This document shows positions 35,014 to 44,336 of a stretch of 64,000 nt of DNA, piece by piece. The notes beneath the pieces are model-generated. The model was not told the origin of the DNA. It saw only the letters and a program-made list of their open reading frames with translations, and searched no databases. Numbering within the stretch: the first letter of the stretch is position 1; the number at the start of each line of letters is the position of its first letter. This DNA comes from Bradyrhizobium ivorense (GTDB taxonomy: Bacteria; Pseudomonadota; Alphaproteobacteria; Rhizobiales; Xanthobacteraceae): NCBI RefSeq assembly GCF_900696085.1, contig NZ_CAADFC020000005.1:124001-188000 (forward strand), written 5' to 3'. The position numbers were made by a program, and so were the translations under genes.

Positions 35014-36149
35014 TGCGGGGCGGGGTCAAGCGATCGAGGGCGGTCACGGCCGGGTACGTCCCTGCCGTGCGCGCCCTGCGCATTGGTCGCCGCACCACAT
35101 TGCACGCGCGGATCGCCGCCGCGCTGAAGTCGCCGTGTCGCTCTCCGCTCGCGCGCCTCTTGATGTCGCTGCCGGCAGCGGCCGTGTCGCTGCTGTTCTC
35201 CTCGGCGCCGGCCAATGCGGACCTGAAACTCTGCAATCGGATGAGCTATGTGGTCGAGGCCGCGATCGGCATCGACGACAAGGCGGCCTCCGCAACGCGC
35301 GGCTGGTTTCGGATCGATCCCGCGACCTGCCGGGTGGTGGTGCAGGGAGCGCTGACCGCCGACCGCGTGCTGCTGAACGCCCGCGCGCTCGGCGTCTACG
35401 GCGCCTCGCCGATCCCGCAGAGCGGCACCGACACGCTGTGCGTCGCGCAGGACAATTTCGTGATCGCCGCCGCGCGGCAATGCCGCTCCGGCCAGATACC
35501 GGCGCAGTTCACCCAGATCACGCCGACCCGGACCGACGACGGCAATCTCGTCGCCTATCTCGCCGAAGACTCAGAGTATGACGACGAACAGGCGCGGCTC
35601 GCCGGCATCCAGCGCCTGCTGGTGATCGCAGGCTACGACGCGGCGCCGATCGACGGCGTCGACGGGCCGAAGACGCAGGCCGCGCTGTCGGCATTCCTGA
35701 AAAGCCGCGGGCTCAACAGCGACATCGTGCAGTCGCAAAACTTCTTCACCGCCATGGTCGATGCCGTGCAGAAACCGTCGGCATCGGGGCTGACCTGGTG
35801 CAACGACACGCCGCACAAGGTGATGGCGGCGGTCGCCACCGACGACGGCAAGGCCGTCACCAGCCGCGGCTGGTACCGCATCGATCCCGGCAAGTGCCTG
35901 CATCCCGACGTGTCGGGCACGCCGAAGCAGATCTATTCGTTTGCCGAAGCCGTCGACAACGACAACCGCACCGTCCGCATCAAGGACAAGCCGCTGAACT
36001 GGGGCGGCGCGGTCCCGCTCTGCACCCGCGAGAGCAAGTTCGAGATCAACGAGCAGGGCGACTGCGGCAACCGCGGCCTCGCCGTCGCCGGCTTCACCAC
36101 CGTCGACATGACCAGCGGCGGCAAGACGCTGCGCTTTGCGATGCCGTGA
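35013..36149 (+). CDS. Periplasmic protein with two DUF1036 domains around a peptidoglycan-binding-like unit
   Basis: 378 residues from ATG 35013; a later start at 35163 (MSLPAAAVSLLFSSAPANA) gives a cleaner signal peptide. After cleavage comes a first DUF1036 domain (LKLCNRMSYVVEAAIGIDDK to ATCRVVV), a middle unit (GIQRLLVIAGYDAAPIDGVD to LSAFLKSRGLN) that looks like PG_binding_1, and a second DUF1036 domain (LTWCNDTPHKVMAAVATDDG onward). Single DUF1036 proteins are frequent in rhizobia; the double form with a wall-binding spacer is less usual. Role unknown. Confidence 0.8.
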   Translation: MRGGVKRSRAVTAGYVPAVRALRIGRRTTLHARIAAALKSPCRSPLARLLMSLPAAAVSLLFSSAPANADLKLCNRMSYVVEAAIGIDDKAASATRGWFRIDPATCRVVVQGALTADRVLLNARALGVYGASPIPQSGTDTLCVAQDNFVIAAARQCRSGQIPAQFTQITPTRTDDGNLVAYLAEDSEYDDEQARLAGIQRLLVIAGYDAAPIDGVDGPKTQAALSAFLKSRGLNSDIVQSQNFFTAMVDAVQKPSASGLTWCNDTPHKVMAAVATDDGKAVTSRGWYRIDPGKCLHPDVSGTPKQIYSFAEAVDNDNRTVRIKDKPLNWGGAVPLCTRESKFEINEQGDCGNRGLAVAGFTTVDMTSGGKTLRFAMP

Positions 36150-36160
36150 ATGAGGCGCTC

Positions 36161-36865
36161 ATGAAAACTCCCCGCAGCTTCGGCCATGTCGAGACCTGGG
36201 TGTTCGACCTCGACAACACCCTGTATCCGCACCACGTCAATCTGTGGCAGCAGGTCGATGCGCGGATCGGCGAGTTCGTCAGCAACTGGCTGAAGATCTC
36301 GCCGGAGGAGGCACGGGTGCTGCAGAAGGACTATTATTTGCGCTACGGCACCACGATGCGCGGCATGATGACCGAGCACGGCGTAAGTGCCGACGACTAC
36401 CTCGCCTATGTGCACCAGATCGACCATTCGCCGCTGCAGCCGAATCCAGCGATGGGCGCTGCGATCGCAAAGCTGCCGGGGCGCAAGCTGATCCTGACCA
36501 ACGGCTCGGTGGACCATGTCGATGCGGTGCTCGGCCGGCTCGGCATCACCGATCACTTTGACGGCGTATTCGACATCATCGCCGCCGACCTCGAGCCGAA
36601 GCCGGCGCCGCAGACCTACCAGAAATTCCTGAAGCTGCATGACGTCGACCCGGCGAAAGCCACGATGTTCGAGGACCTCGCGCGCAATCTGGTGGTGCCG
36701 CATCAGCTCGGCATGGTCACCGTGCTAGTCGTCCCCGACGGCAGCCAGGAGGTGGTGCGCGAGACCTGGGAGCTCGAGGGCCGCGACGCCGCCCATGTCG
36801 ATCATGTCACCGACGATCTGACCGTATTCTTGCAGCGGTTGAGCGGGACGCCACTGAAACCGTAG
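36161..36865 (+). CDS. Pyrimidine 5'-nucleotidase, HAD superfamily
   Basis: 234 residues from ATG 36161. HAD motif I is [11 protein letters not shown], motif [10 protein letters not shown], and motif [21 protein letters not shown] with MFEDLARNL. This is the SDT1-like nucleotidase group that dephosphorylates UMP and CMP. A frame opened at 35798 reads into it but is a shadow of the DUF1036 gene. The next gene, dapD, starts about 180 bases away across a repeat. Confidence 0.92.
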   Translation: MKTPRSFGHVETWVFDLDNTLYPHHVNLWQQVDARIGEFVSNWLKISPEEARVLQKDYYLRYGTTMRGMMTEHGVSADDYLAYVHQIDHSPLQPNPAMGAAIAKLPGRKLILTNGSVDHVDAVLGRLGITDHFDGVFDIIAADLEPKPAPQTYQKFLKLHDVDPAKATMFEDLARNLVVPHQLGMVTVLVVPDGSQEVVRETWELEGRDAAHVDHVTDDLTVFLQRLSGTPLKP

Positions 36866-36950
36866 CACGGATGCAGCGAAGCGAAATCCGGGACGGGCGC
36901 CTCCGCCTGCCGCAAGGATCCCGGATTGCGCTTCGCTGCATCCGGGCTGC
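36862..36950. repeat. GTAGC-type palindromic repeat, second copy
   Basis: GTAGCACGGATGCAGCGAAG on the left and CGCTTCGCTGCATCCGGGC on the right, as in the copy at 33943, with a different loop (GACGGGCGCCTCCGCC). The left end overlaps the stop of the nucleotidase gene by a few bases. Confidence 0.78.
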
Positions 36951-37043
36951 ACGGTCGAGTCAGCCTTGACTCCGCGGGCCCAAATCCCGAAAAAGCCCTG
37001 CAAAATTCCCGTCATAATCCCGCTACGTCCAAGGATCGTCCCG

Positions 37044-37889
37044 ATGTCGCTGTCCGCCCTCGAAACCACCGTCAACGCCGCGTTCGACGCCCGCGAGGGC
37101 ATCTCGACCTCGACCAAGGGCGAGGTCCGCGAGGCGGTCGATCATGCGCTGGAGCTGCTCGACAAGGGCGAGACCCGCGTCGCCGAGCGCGAGGCCAGCG
37201 GCAAGTGGAAGGTCAATCAGTGGCTGAAGAAGGCGGTGCTGCTCTCGTTCCGCCTCAACGACATGGGCCAGATCGCGGGCGGCCCGGGCAAGGCGTCGTG
37301 GTGGGACAAGGTGCCCTCGAAGTTCGACGGCTGGGGCGAGAACCGCTTTCGCGACGCCGGCTTTCGCGCGGTGCCGGGCGCGATCGTCCGCCGCTCGGCC
37401 TTCATCGCCCGCAACGTCGTGCTGATGCCCTCCTTCGTCAACCTCGGCGCCTATGTCGATGAAGCCACCATGATCGACACCTGGTCGACGGTCGGCTCCT
37501 GCGCCCAGATCGGCAAGCGCGTCCACATCTCCGGCGGCGTCGGCATCGGCGGCGTGCTCGAACCGCTGCAGGCCGAGCCCGTGATCGTCGAGGACGATTG
37601 CTTCATCGGCGCGCGCTCGGAGGTCGCCGAGGGCGTGATCGTGCGCAAGGGCGCGGTGCTGGCGATGGGCGTGTTCCTCGGCGCTTCGACCAAGATCGTC
37701 GACCGCGAGACCGGCGAGGTTTTTGTTGGCGAAGTGCCGGAATATGCCGTGGTGGTGCCCGGCACGCTGCCGGCCAAGCCGCTGAAGAACGGCCAGCCGG
37801 GCCCGGCGGTGGCCTGCGCCGTGATCGTCAAGCGCGTCGACGAGCGCACCCGCACCAAGACCAGCATCAACGAGCTGCTGCGCGACTGA
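37044..37889 (+). CDS. dapD: 2,3,4,5-tetrahydropyridine-2,6-dicarboxylate N-succinyltransferase
   Basis: 281 residues from ATG 37044; AAGGA 10 bases upstream. A left-handed beta-helix (hexapeptide repeats) runs from [20 protein letters not shown] through [13 protein letters not shown] to [17 protein letters not shown]. It uses succinyl-CoA on tetrahydrodipicolinate in the succinylase branch of lysine and diaminopimelate synthesis. dapE follows after a repeat cluster and one DUF805 gene. Confidence 0.97.
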   Translation: MSLSALETTVNAAFDAREGISTSTKGEVREAVDHALELLDKGETRVAEREASGKWKVNQWLKKAVLLSFRLNDMGQIAGGPGKASWWDKVPSKFDGWGENRFRDAGFRAVPGAIVRRSAFIARNVVLMPSFVNLGAYVDEATMIDTWSTVGSCAQIGKRVHISGGVGIGGVLEPLQAEPVIVEDDCFIGARSEVAEGVIVRKGAVLAMGVFLGASTKIVDRETGEVFVGEVPEYAVVVPGTLPAKPLKNGQPGPAVACAVIVKRVDERTRTKTSINELLRD

Positions 37890-37915
37890 TCGGAAGGAGC
37901 GCCTGCTGTGCGACC

Positions 37916-38042
37916 CGTCATCCTGAGGTGCGAGCCTTGCAGCGCAATTGCGCTGCTGGGCGAGCCTCGAAGGATGCACGGCCACCAGCCGGGCCGTCGA
38001 CCCTTCGAGGGCCGCTGAAGAAGCGGCCACCTCAGGGTGACG
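37916..38042. repeat. CGTCATCCTGAGG-type dispersed repeat
   Basis: CGTCATCCTGAGGTGCGAGC on the left, CACCTCAGGGTGACGG on the right, with a GCGCAATTGCGC hairpin and CCTTCGAGG inside. The right half (reverse complement) recurs at 62503-62597 and a short piece at 38219-38231. Confidence 0.78.
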
Positions 38043-38067
38043 GGTTGGTTAGCTCAACTTGCTCAGT

Positions 38068-38188
38068 GTCATCACCCGCGCATGCGGGTGATCCAGTATT
38101 CCAGAGGCGGTGGTGAATGAACCGAGAGGCCGCGGCGTACTGGATCGCCCGGTCCATGTGCGCAATTGCGCACAGGCCGGGCGATGAC
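38068..38188. repeat. GTCATCRCCCGG-type palindromic repeat
   Basis: GTCATCACCCGC at the left and GCCGGGCGATGAC at the right. Contains CAGTATTCCAGAGGCGG and TACTGGATCGCCCGGT, the same blocks as around the GIY-YIG gene at 44381. The right half with the GTGCGCAATTGCGCAC hairpin is repeated in reverse orientation at 62292. Confidence 0.78.
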
Positions 38189-38309
38189 AGCGGTGGGGGA
38201 GGACAAAGCTTCACACCCCCTCAGGGTGACGGGTCGGGCTTCTCGAACCAAGTTATCGTCACCAACGACAAAGACTCCGGGCCGCGAAGATTGCCGCCCG
38301 GAGTTTGCC

Positions 38310-38951
38310 ATGGACTGGGCCTGGTACCTGTTCAGCTTCAAGGGCCGCATCAACCGCGCCAAGTTCTGGCTCGGTGCGCTGGTCATCGTCTGCTGGATGG
38401 TGTTCCTGGCGGCGCTGCTGATCGCAATCGGGCTTGCCGGCAAGGGCGCCTCGTTCGGCTTCAATGTCGAGGATATCTTCCGCGTCCTCGATCCCGACAC
38501 GTACCGGTCGCTGACCGTCCGCCAGTTGCCCGCGCTGCTGGTCAAGGCGAGCGGAACGGCGCTGTTCACCTGGGTCTATCTCGCGGTGTCGATCAAGCGG
38601 CTGCACGACCGCGACAAGAGCGCGTGGTGGATGATCCCGTTCTTCGTGGTGCCGGGGCTGATCAATCAATTCGCGGGCCGGCTGCCGGAGAATGTCTACG
38701 CGCTCTCGATCGTCGGCGCGATCGCCTTCCTGCTGTACATCTGGGCCTTCATCGAGCTCGCATGTTTACCCGGTACCCGATACCCCAACCGCTACGGCGC
38801 CAATCCGCTGCGGAAAGTTCAGGCGCGGCCGCGCCACGACCGCGACATCAGGCCGCGTGCCACGCAGGGCTGGGATCAGCAGAGCGAGCTCGAAATCGAG
38901 CCGCACAAAGCTGGCCCACCTCCGGTGTGGCGTGTTAAGCGGGAGGCATGA
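38310..38951 (+). CDS. DUF805 domain membrane protein
   Basis: 213 residues from ATG 38310, with CGGAG 7 bases upstream. Begins [20 protein letters not shown], the start of DUF805 domains, then four membrane helices; the conserved [20 protein letters not shown] lies between the second and third. The C-terminal 45 residues are charged and probably cytosolic. Its stop overlaps dapE by 4 bases (ATGA), so it is co-translated with it. No function is known. Confidence 0.88.
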   Translation: MDWAWYLFSFKGRINRAKFWLGALVIVCWMVFLAALLIAIGLAGKGASFGFNVEDIFRVLDPDTYRSLTVRQLPALLVKASGTALFTWVYLAVSIKRLHDRDKSAWWMIPFFVVPGLINQFAGRLPENVYALSIVGAIAFLLYIWAFIELACLPGTRYPNRYGANPLRKVQARPRHDRDIRPRATQGWDQQSELEIEPHKAGPPPVWRVKREA

Positions 38952-40120
38952 GCGATGCCGTTTCGATCACCCGCGATCTCGTCCGCTGCCCGTCCGTCAC
39001 GCCTGCGGATGCCGGCGCACTCGGAGTCCTGGAAAACCTGCTGAAGGCCGCCGGCTTCGAGGTCCATCGCGTGACCTTCTCCGAGCCCGGCACCGCCGAC
39101 GTCGACAATCTCTATGCCCGCATCGGCACCGCCGCGCCGCATCTGTCCTTCGCCGGCCACACTGACGTGGTGCCGCCGGGCGACGAAGCCGCATGGACGG
39201 TCGGCGCGTTCTCCGGTGAGGTGAAGGACGGCTATCTCTACGGCCGCGGCGCGGTCGACATGAAGGGTGGCATCGCCTGCAGCGTCGCCGCGGTGCTGCA
39301 ATATCTCAGGGAGCATGACGGCAAGCCGCGAGGAGACGGCAACGGCTCGATCTCGTTCCTGATCACCGGCGACGAGGAAGACGTCTCGATCAACGGCACC
39401 GTCAAGCTGCTGAAATGGTGCGCCGACCGCGGCGAGAGATTCGACCATTGCGTGCTCGGCGAGCCGTCGAATGTCGAGGTGCTCGGCGACATGATCAAGG
39501 TCGGCCGGCGCGGCTCGCAGTCCGGCACGCTCGTTGTCGACGGCGTGCAGGGCCACGTCGCCTATCCGCACCGCGCCTCGAACCCGGTGCCTGATATCTC
39601 GCGGCTGATCGTAGCGCTGAGCGACGAGCCGCTCGACCATGGCAGCACCCAATTCCAGGCCAGCAACCTCGAATTCACCACCGTCGATGTCGGCAACACC
39701 GCGGGCAATGTGATCCCGGGCCAGGCGCGGGCGAAATTCAACATCCGCTACAACGACAACCACACCCAGGAGAGCCTGCGCCAGCTGGTCGACGCGCGGC
39801 TCGCAAAAGCCTGCGGCAACCGCATCCGCGCCCGCATCGACTGGGCGCCGTCGAACTCCAACGTGTTCGTCACCAAGCCCGGGCCGTTCACCGATCTTGC
39901 CGTGGCGGCGATCGAGGAGGTCACCGGCCGCAGGCCGGAGCTCTCGACCTCAGGCGGCACCTCCGATGCGCGCTTCATCTCCAGCTACTGCCCGGTGATC
40001 GAGTTCGGCCTGGTCGGCCAGACCATGCACCAGGTCGACGAGCGCACCCCGGTGTCCGATCTGGAGAAGCTGACCCGGGTCTATCGCGGCATCCTCGACC
40101 GGTATTTCGCGCTCGGCTAG
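38948..40120 (+). CDS. dapE: Succinyl-diaminopimelate desuccinylase
   Basis: 390 residues, M20 metallopeptidase family. Zinc ligands lie in [27 protein letters not shown], and [14 protein letters not shown]; later [20 protein letters not shown], then the dimer domain [18 protein letters not shown]. It removes succinate to give LL-diaminopimelate, the step after dapD and the aminotransferase. The gene overlaps the DUF805 gene. Confidence 0.97.
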   Translation: MSDAVSITRDLVRCPSVTPADAGALGVLENLLKAAGFEVHRVTFSEPGTADVDNLYARIGTAAPHLSFAGHTDVVPPGDEAAWTVGAFSGEVKDGYLYGRGAVDMKGGIACSVAAVLQYLREHDGKPRGDGNGSISFLITGDEEDVSINGTVKLLKWCADRGERFDHCVLGEPSNVEVLGDMIKVGRRGSQSGTLVVDGVQGHVAYPHRASNPVPDISRLIVALSDEPLDHGSTQFQASNLEFTTVDVGNTAGNVIPGQARAKFNIRYNDNHTQESLRQLVDARLAKACGNRIRARIDWAPSNSNVFVTKPGPFTDLAVAAIEEVTGRRPELSTSGGTSDARFISSYCPVIEFGLVGQTMHQVDERTPVSDLEKLTRVYRGILDRYFALG

Positions 40121-40130
40121 ACCAAACCTC

Positions 40131-40165
40131 GAAAAACAACCCCATGCACAGTAGGGATTGGGGTT
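40131..40165 (-). terminator. Intrinsic terminator of truA
   Basis: Read on the minus strand, AACCCCA and TGGGGTT form a 7-base-pair stem with a 14-base loop, followed by GTTTTT. It lies just after the truA stop at 40167 and between two convergent genes. The stem is short, so strength is uncertain. Confidence 0.5.
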
Positions 40166-40166
40166 A

Positions 40167-40904
40167 TCAGTAATCCACCCGCACCAGATATAGCCCCTCC
40201 GGCGGGGCGACCGGGCCGCAGGCGGCACGGTTGCGGGCTTTGAGCGCGGCGGCGAGATCGTCAGCGCTCCAGCGGCCCTCGCCGACCCAGACCAGCGACC
40301 CCACCATCGAGCGCACCTGGCTGTGCAGGAACGAGCGCGCCGAGGTGACGATGTTCACCGCGTCGCCCTCTCTGACAACGTCGAGCTGGTCGAGCGTCTT
40401 CTCCGGCGATCTGGCCTGGCACTCGGTGTCGCGGAAGGTGGTGAAGTCGTGCTTGCCGAGCAGCCGCTGCGCGGCCGCGTGCATCGCCGCCGCATCGAGC
40501 GCGCGCGGCACGCGCCAGACCCGGCCGATGTCGAGCGCGAGGTTCGCGCGGGTGTTGACGATGCGGTAGAGATAATGCCGCTTGATTGCCGAGAAGCGCG
40601 CCTCGAAATCGTCGGCCACGATCTCGGCCGCGAGTACGGCGATCGGATGCGGACGCAGATGCGCGTTCAGCCCGTCGCGCAGGCGTCCGCGCGGAAACGA
40701 CTTTGCGATGTCGCAATGCGCGACCTGGCCGCGCGCATGAACGCCGGCGTCGGTGCGGCCGGCGCCGTGGACGCGCACGTCCTCGCCGCAGATCGCCTTC
40801 ACCGCGGCTTCCAGCGCGCCCTGCACGGTCGGCGCAGTGTCCTGGATCTGCCAGCCGGAGAACGGCGTGCCGTCATATTCGATGGTGAGCTTGTAGCGCG
40901 GCAT
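40167..40904 (-). CDS. truA: tRNA pseudouridine(38-40) synthase
   Basis: 245 residues. The catalytic aspartate is in [36 protein letters not shown] at the start and [15 protein letters not shown] near the end are typical. It modifies U38-U40 in the anticodon arm. The start ATG shares a base with the fmt stop (TGATG), so it is translated with fmt. Confidence 0.96.
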   Translation of the reverse strand: MPRYKLTIEYDGTPFSGWQIQDTAPTVQGALEAAVKAICGEDVRVHGAGRTDAGVHARGQVAHCDIAKSFPRGRLRDGLNAHLRPHPIAVLAAEIVADDFEARFSAIKRHYLYRIVNTRANLALDIGRVWRVPRALDAAAMHAAAQRLLGKHDFTTFRDTECQARSPEKTLDQLDVVREGDAVNIVTSARSFLHSQVRSMVGSLVWVGEGRWSADDLAAALKARNRAACGPVAPPEGLYLVRVDY

Positions 40905-41839
40905 CAGACGAGCCGCGCAGGCGGCTTCAGCGGCGTGCCGCGCAGGAAGTCGGCCGCCTTCATCGGCGCCTTGCCGGCGCGCTGCAGCTCGAGAATCCGG
41001 ATCGCACCGTCGCCGCAGGCGATCGCAAGGTTATCGTCGAGCACATCGCCGGGCGCACCCGAACCCTTGGCGAGCTCACAGCGCAGAATCTTCAGCCGCA
41101 CCGGCTCGCCTTCGCCGGCGAGTTCGCACCAGGCGCCCGGGAACGGCGAGAGCCCGTGAATGTGCCGCAGCACCGCATGCGCGGGCTGGTGCCAGTCGAT
41201 CCGCGCCTCGGCCTTCTCGATCTTGGCGGCGTAGGTGACGCCGTCCGCGCTCTGCCTGGTGAGCTGCAGGCCGCCGCGCTCCAGCCCGCCCATCGCGCGC
41301 ACCATCAGGTCGGCGCCGAGCGGCGCCAGCGCATCGTGCAGGTCGGCGGCCGTCATGCTGTCCGAGATCGGCAGCCGCTCGGCCATCGCGACGTCGCCGG
41401 TGTCGAGCCCGACATCCATCTTCATCACCATGACGCCGCTTTCGGCATCGCCCGCCATGATGGCGCGATTGATCGGGGCGGCGCCGCGCCAGCGCGGCAG
41501 CAGCGAGGCATGCAGGTTGAAGCAGCCGAGCTTTGGCGCATCGAGAATGGCCTGCGGCAGGATCATGCCGTAGGCAACGACGACGGCCGCATCAGCCTCG
41601 TGCGCGCGGAACTCGTCGAGCGCCTCGGCCGTCTTCAGCGTCTTCGGCGTCAGCACGGGAATGTTAAGCCGCCGCGCCTCCTGCTCGACCGGGGTCGGCT
41701 GCAATTGCAGGCCGCGGCGCCCGCCGGGCTTCGGCGCGCGGGTGTAGACCGCCACCACCTCGTGACCGTGGGCCACGAGCTCCAGCAGCGTCGGCACCGC
41801 GAAATCAGGCGTGCCCATGAAGATCAGGCGGAGGGACAT
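40904..41839 (-). CDS. fmt: Methionyl-tRNA formyltransferase
   Basis: 311 residues from ATG 41839. Starts [20 protein letters not shown]; the formyl-transfer motif is [20 protein letters not shown] (Asn, His), and later [17 protein letters not shown]. It formylates initiator Met-tRNA. def lies upstream in the same direction, separated by a palindromic repeat; truA overlaps downstream. Confidence 0.96.
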   Translation of the reverse strand: MSLRLIFMGTPDFAVPTLLELVAHGHEVVAVYTRAPKPGGRRGLQLQPTPVEQEARRLNIPVLTPKTLKTAEALDEFRAHEADAAVVVAYGMILPQAILDAPKLGCFNLHASLLPRWRGAAPINRAIMAGDAESGVMVMKMDVGLDTGDVAMAERLPISDSMTAADLHDALAPLGADLMVRAMGGLERGGLQLTRQSADGVTYAAKIEKAEARIDWHQPAHAVLRHIHGLSPFPGAWCELAGEGEPVRLKILRCELAKGSGAPGDVLDDNLAIACGDGAIRILELQRAGKAPMKAADFLRGTPLKPPARLV

Positions 41840-41932
41840 GACGAGAACTCGGTCTGTTCCTACCCCTTGCGGGGAGAGGAACGCATATGAAGCGCGCGGG
41901 TCTTTCCGCGAATTCGGTTTGCCTCTCCCGCT

Positions 41933-42093
41933 TGCGGGGAGGCATAGGCCGCCTTCGGCGGCCGTCTCTAAGTGACGCCGAAGCAAAAGCTTCGGCTATG
42001 TCGCATCGAAGGTGCGATCCGGGTGGAGGCTATCTCCGCGATACGACTCGCGGAAAGACCGCCACCCCCCCCCCTCCCCCGCAAGCGGGAGAG
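41933..42093. repeat. 161-base palindromic element between def and fmt
   Basis: Same interior as the copy at 16526 (CATAGGCCGCCTTCGGCGG, GTCTCTAAG, TATGTCGCATCG, GATACGACTC) and the same CTCTCCCGCTTGCGGG and GCAAGCGGGAGAG ends. It has a run of ten cytosines near 42066-42076. It separates def from fmt, which in most genomes lie within a few bases of each other. Confidence 0.8.
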
Positions 42094-42116
42094 GGAGTCG
42101 AGCCTTGATGACGAAG

Positions 42117-42644
42117 CTACTCTGCCGCGCGCTTGGCGGCCTTCTCGAATTTCTTGAAGACACGGTCGCGTTTCAGCTTCGACAGATAGTCCACGAATAA
42201 CACGCCGTTGAGGTGATCGATCTCGTGCTGGATGCAGGTGGCGAACAGCCCGTCGGCGTCCTCCTCGTGCAGCTTGCCGTCGAGGTCCATATAGCGGACG
42301 CGCACCCGCGCCGGCCGCTCGACCTCCTCGTAATATTCGGGGATCGACAGGCAGCCCTCTTCATAGACCGACAGTTCCTCGGAGCGCGCGATGATCTCGG
42401 GATTGATGAACACCCGCGGCTTCGGCTGGGTTTCGCCGTTCTCGTCGCGCTTGGCGAGATCCATGGTGATCAGCCGCAGCGGCTCGGCGATCTGGATCGC
42501 CGCGAGCCCGATGCCGGGCGCGTCATACATGGTCTCGAACATGTCGTCGGCCAGCTTGCGGATCTCCGGCGTCACCTTCTCGACAGGTTTCGACACCAGG
42601 CGCAATTGCTTGTCCGGCAGGATGATGATTTCTCTAAGTGCCAT
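42117..42644 (-). CDS. def: Peptide deformylase
   Basis: 175 residues. The three signature motifs are [28 protein letters not shown] and [12 protein letters not shown], with the metal ligands Cys and two His. It removes the formyl group from nascent proteins. The product pairs functionally with Fmt, encoded downstream across a repeat. Its start faces the rmuC gene, with a CtrA-like box between. Confidence 0.97.
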   Translation of the reverse strand: MALREIIILPDKQLRLVSKPVEKVTPEIRKLADDMFETMYDAPGIGLAAIQIAEPLRLITMDLAKRDENGETQPKPRVFINPEIIARSEELSVYEEGCLSIPEYYEEVERPARVRVRYMDLDGKLHEEDADGLFATCIQHEIDHLNGVLFVDYLSKLKRDRVFKKFEKAAKRAAE

Positions 42645-42695
42645 GCGCGCGATTTAAGCCGACGCTATCCGGGGGTCAATGCGCTCCGGAACCGG

Positions 42696-42711
42696 TTAAG
42701 GCAGCCTTAAC
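42696..42711. promoter_or_regulatory. CtrA-like box between def and rmuC
   Basis: TTAA-GGCAGCC-TTAAC at 42696-42711 is an exact match to the alphaproteobacterial CtrA consensus TTAA-N7-TTAAC. It lies 52 bases from the def start and about 104 from that of rmuC. The motif is short, so chance occurrence is possible, but its place in a divergent promoter is suggestive. Further TTAACCA repeats lie near 42732 and 42758. Confidence 0.4.
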
Positions 42712-42814
42712 CACGTTTCTTCACACCGCGTTAACCACGAAAATTGACGTTCCATTAACCATAAGTGTTCCCTCTTCGTTCGCCATGGCCGGCGAATCGG
42801 CTACAACGGCCGAC

Positions 42815-44023
42815 ATGAACGAGATTCTCCTCATGATCGGCGACCTGCCGGTCCGCGTCTCCGATGCGCTGATCGGCCTCGGCGCGCTGGCGCTGGTGCT
42901 GCTGTTCGCCATCGCCGTGGTGATCGCCCGCGCCAGCCGGCGCGGCGCCGAGCTGGCGATGGCCCAGACCATCCGCGCCGACGAGCTGGAGGAGCGGCTC
43001 GCCGACATGCTGCGGGCCCAGAGCGAGGCCTCCGGCCGGGTCGACGCCATGGCGCAGGCGCTGGCGGGCCGCCAGGCCGAGATGGCGCGGGCGGTCAACG
43101 AGCGGCTGGACTCGGTCACCCACCGGGTCGGCCAGTCGATGGAACAATCGACCCGCAACACGATGGACTCGCTGCGCGTGCTGCATGAGCGGCTCGGCAT
43201 CATCGACCACGCCCACAAGAACCTGGGCGAGCTCACCACCCAGGTCACGACCTTGCGCGACGTGCTCGCCAACAAGCAGTCGCGCGGCGCGTTCGGCCAG
43301 GCGCGGATGGAGGCGATCGTCCAGGACGGCATGCCGAAGGGCTCCTACGAGTTCCAGTACACGCTGACGTCGGGCAAGCGGCCGGACTGCGTGGTGTTCC
43401 TGCCCGACCAGCGCCCGCTCTGCATCGACGCCAAATTTCCGCTCGAGGCGATGACCGCGCTGCACGACGCGCGCAGCGACGAGGAGCGCCGGTTCGCCAG
43501 CCAGCGGCTGCGCGCCGACGTGCTCAAGCATGTCAGCGACATCGCGGAAAAATACCTGATCCCGGGCGAGACCCAGGACACCGCGTTGATGTTCGTGCCC
43601 TCGGAATCGGTCTATGCCGAGATCCATGACGGGTTCGACGACGTGGTGCAGAAGGCCTATCGCGCCCGCGTCGTGCTGGTGTCGCCGTCGCTGTTGATGC
43701 TGGCGATCCAGGTGATGCAGCAGATCCTGAAAGACGCCCGCATCCGCGACGCCGCCGACCAGATCCGCAACGAGGTGATGCATCTCGGCGACGACCTCGG
43801 CCGCCTCCGCGAGCGCGTGCTCAAGCTGCAGACCCATTTCGGCCAGGTGAACGAGGACGTCAGGCAGATCCTGATCTCCGCCGACAAGATCGAAAAGCGC
43901 GCCGGCCGCATCGAGGAGCTCGACTTCAGCAAGTCCGAAGCCCCGATCGAAGTCCCCCGCTTCGTCAAGGCCGCCACACCGGAGCTATTCCCCGCCCCGC
44001 GCAAGCTGCAGGCGGGGGAGTAG
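42815..44023 (+). CDS. rmuC: DNA recombination protein RmuC
   Basis: 402 residues from ATG 42815 (MNEILLMIGDLPVRVSDA); an ATG at 42785 is an alternative. One membrane helix at residues about 20-45, a long coiled coil (ADELEERLADMLRAQSEASG on), then the RmuC nuclease-like core with RMEAIVQDGMPKGSYEFQ, PDCVVFLPDQRPLCIDAKFP, and AEKYLIPGETQDTALMFVPS. RmuC limits DNA inversions at short repeats, of which this genome has many. It is divergent from def. Confidence 0.92.
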   Translation: MNEILLMIGDLPVRVSDALIGLGALALVLLFAIAVVIARASRRGAELAMAQTIRADELEERLADMLRAQSEASGRVDAMAQALAGRQAEMARAVNERLDSVTHRVGQSMEQSTRNTMDSLRVLHERLGIIDHAHKNLGELTTQVTTLRDVLANKQSRGAFGQARMEAIVQDGMPKGSYEFQYTLTSGKRPDCVVFLPDQRPLCIDAKFPLEAMTALHDARSDEERRFASQRLRADVLKHVSDIAEKYLIPGETQDTALMFVPSESVYAEIHDGFDDVVQKAYRARVVLVSPSLLMLAIQVMQQILKDARIRDAADQIRNEVMHLGDDLGRLRERVLKLQTHFGQVNEDVRQILISADKIEKRAGRIEELDFSKSEAPIEVPRFVKAATPELFPAPRKLQAGE

Positions 44024-44055
44024 GTGTCGTCTACGATGCACGCCAAATATTCGGT

Positions 44056-44243
44056 GTCATCGCCCGGCTTGACCGGGCGATCCAGTATCCCAGAGGCGGA
44101 AGTTGGGAACGCGCACCTACTCCATCTACATCCCTTGCGAGCCGCATCGGCGGCACGCTCTACATTGGCACGACAATAGATTTGCTGCAGACGACGGATA
44201 GGCCTCTGGAATACTGGATCGCCCGGTCAAGCCGGGCGATGAC
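44056..44243. mobile_element. Decayed GIY-YIG element, tandem copy of 44334-44728
   Basis: Left arm 44056-44099 (GTCATCGCCCGGCTTGACCG, then CAGTATCCCAGAGGCGG) and right arm 44202-44243 (GCCTCTGGAATACTGGATCG to GCGATGAC) are inverted copies. Between them is a short remnant of the same GIY-YIG gene that is intact in the next copy. Internal deletion has removed roughly 200 bases of it. This is a small non-autonomous derivative of the element. Confidence 0.75.
44103..44190 (+). pseudogene. GIY-YIG fragment
   Basis: Codons align with the start of the intact gene at 44381: TTG replaces the ATG, YSIYI replaces YYVYI, and after one extra base the frame reads ASRIGGTLYIGTTIDLLQ. The rest of the gene is absent. 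It shows that this copy once had the same coding content. Confidence 0.75.
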
Positions 44244-44278
44244 AGTCTTTGTGGGGCCGCATTTCGTACGAACGCTCT

Positions 44279-44336
44279 ATGACCGCACTTGGGAGAGTGA
44301 TTGTCATCGAGTGATTTTGCCAACATACTCGCTGTC
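44279..44336 (+). pseudogene. Relic of a second ampG 5' end
   Basis: Downstream of the decayed element the sequence CTTTGTGG, then CTATGACCGCAC, matches the 5' flank and first codons of the intact ampG (44737-44774). After about ten bases the match is lost. It is best explained by a tandem duplication that included the start of ampG. Confidence 0.55.

Noticed and set aside
37916..38300. Possible CRISPR array because of several similar units
   Set aside because: The units are different palindromic families, unevenly spaced, with no constant direct repeat and no cas genes.
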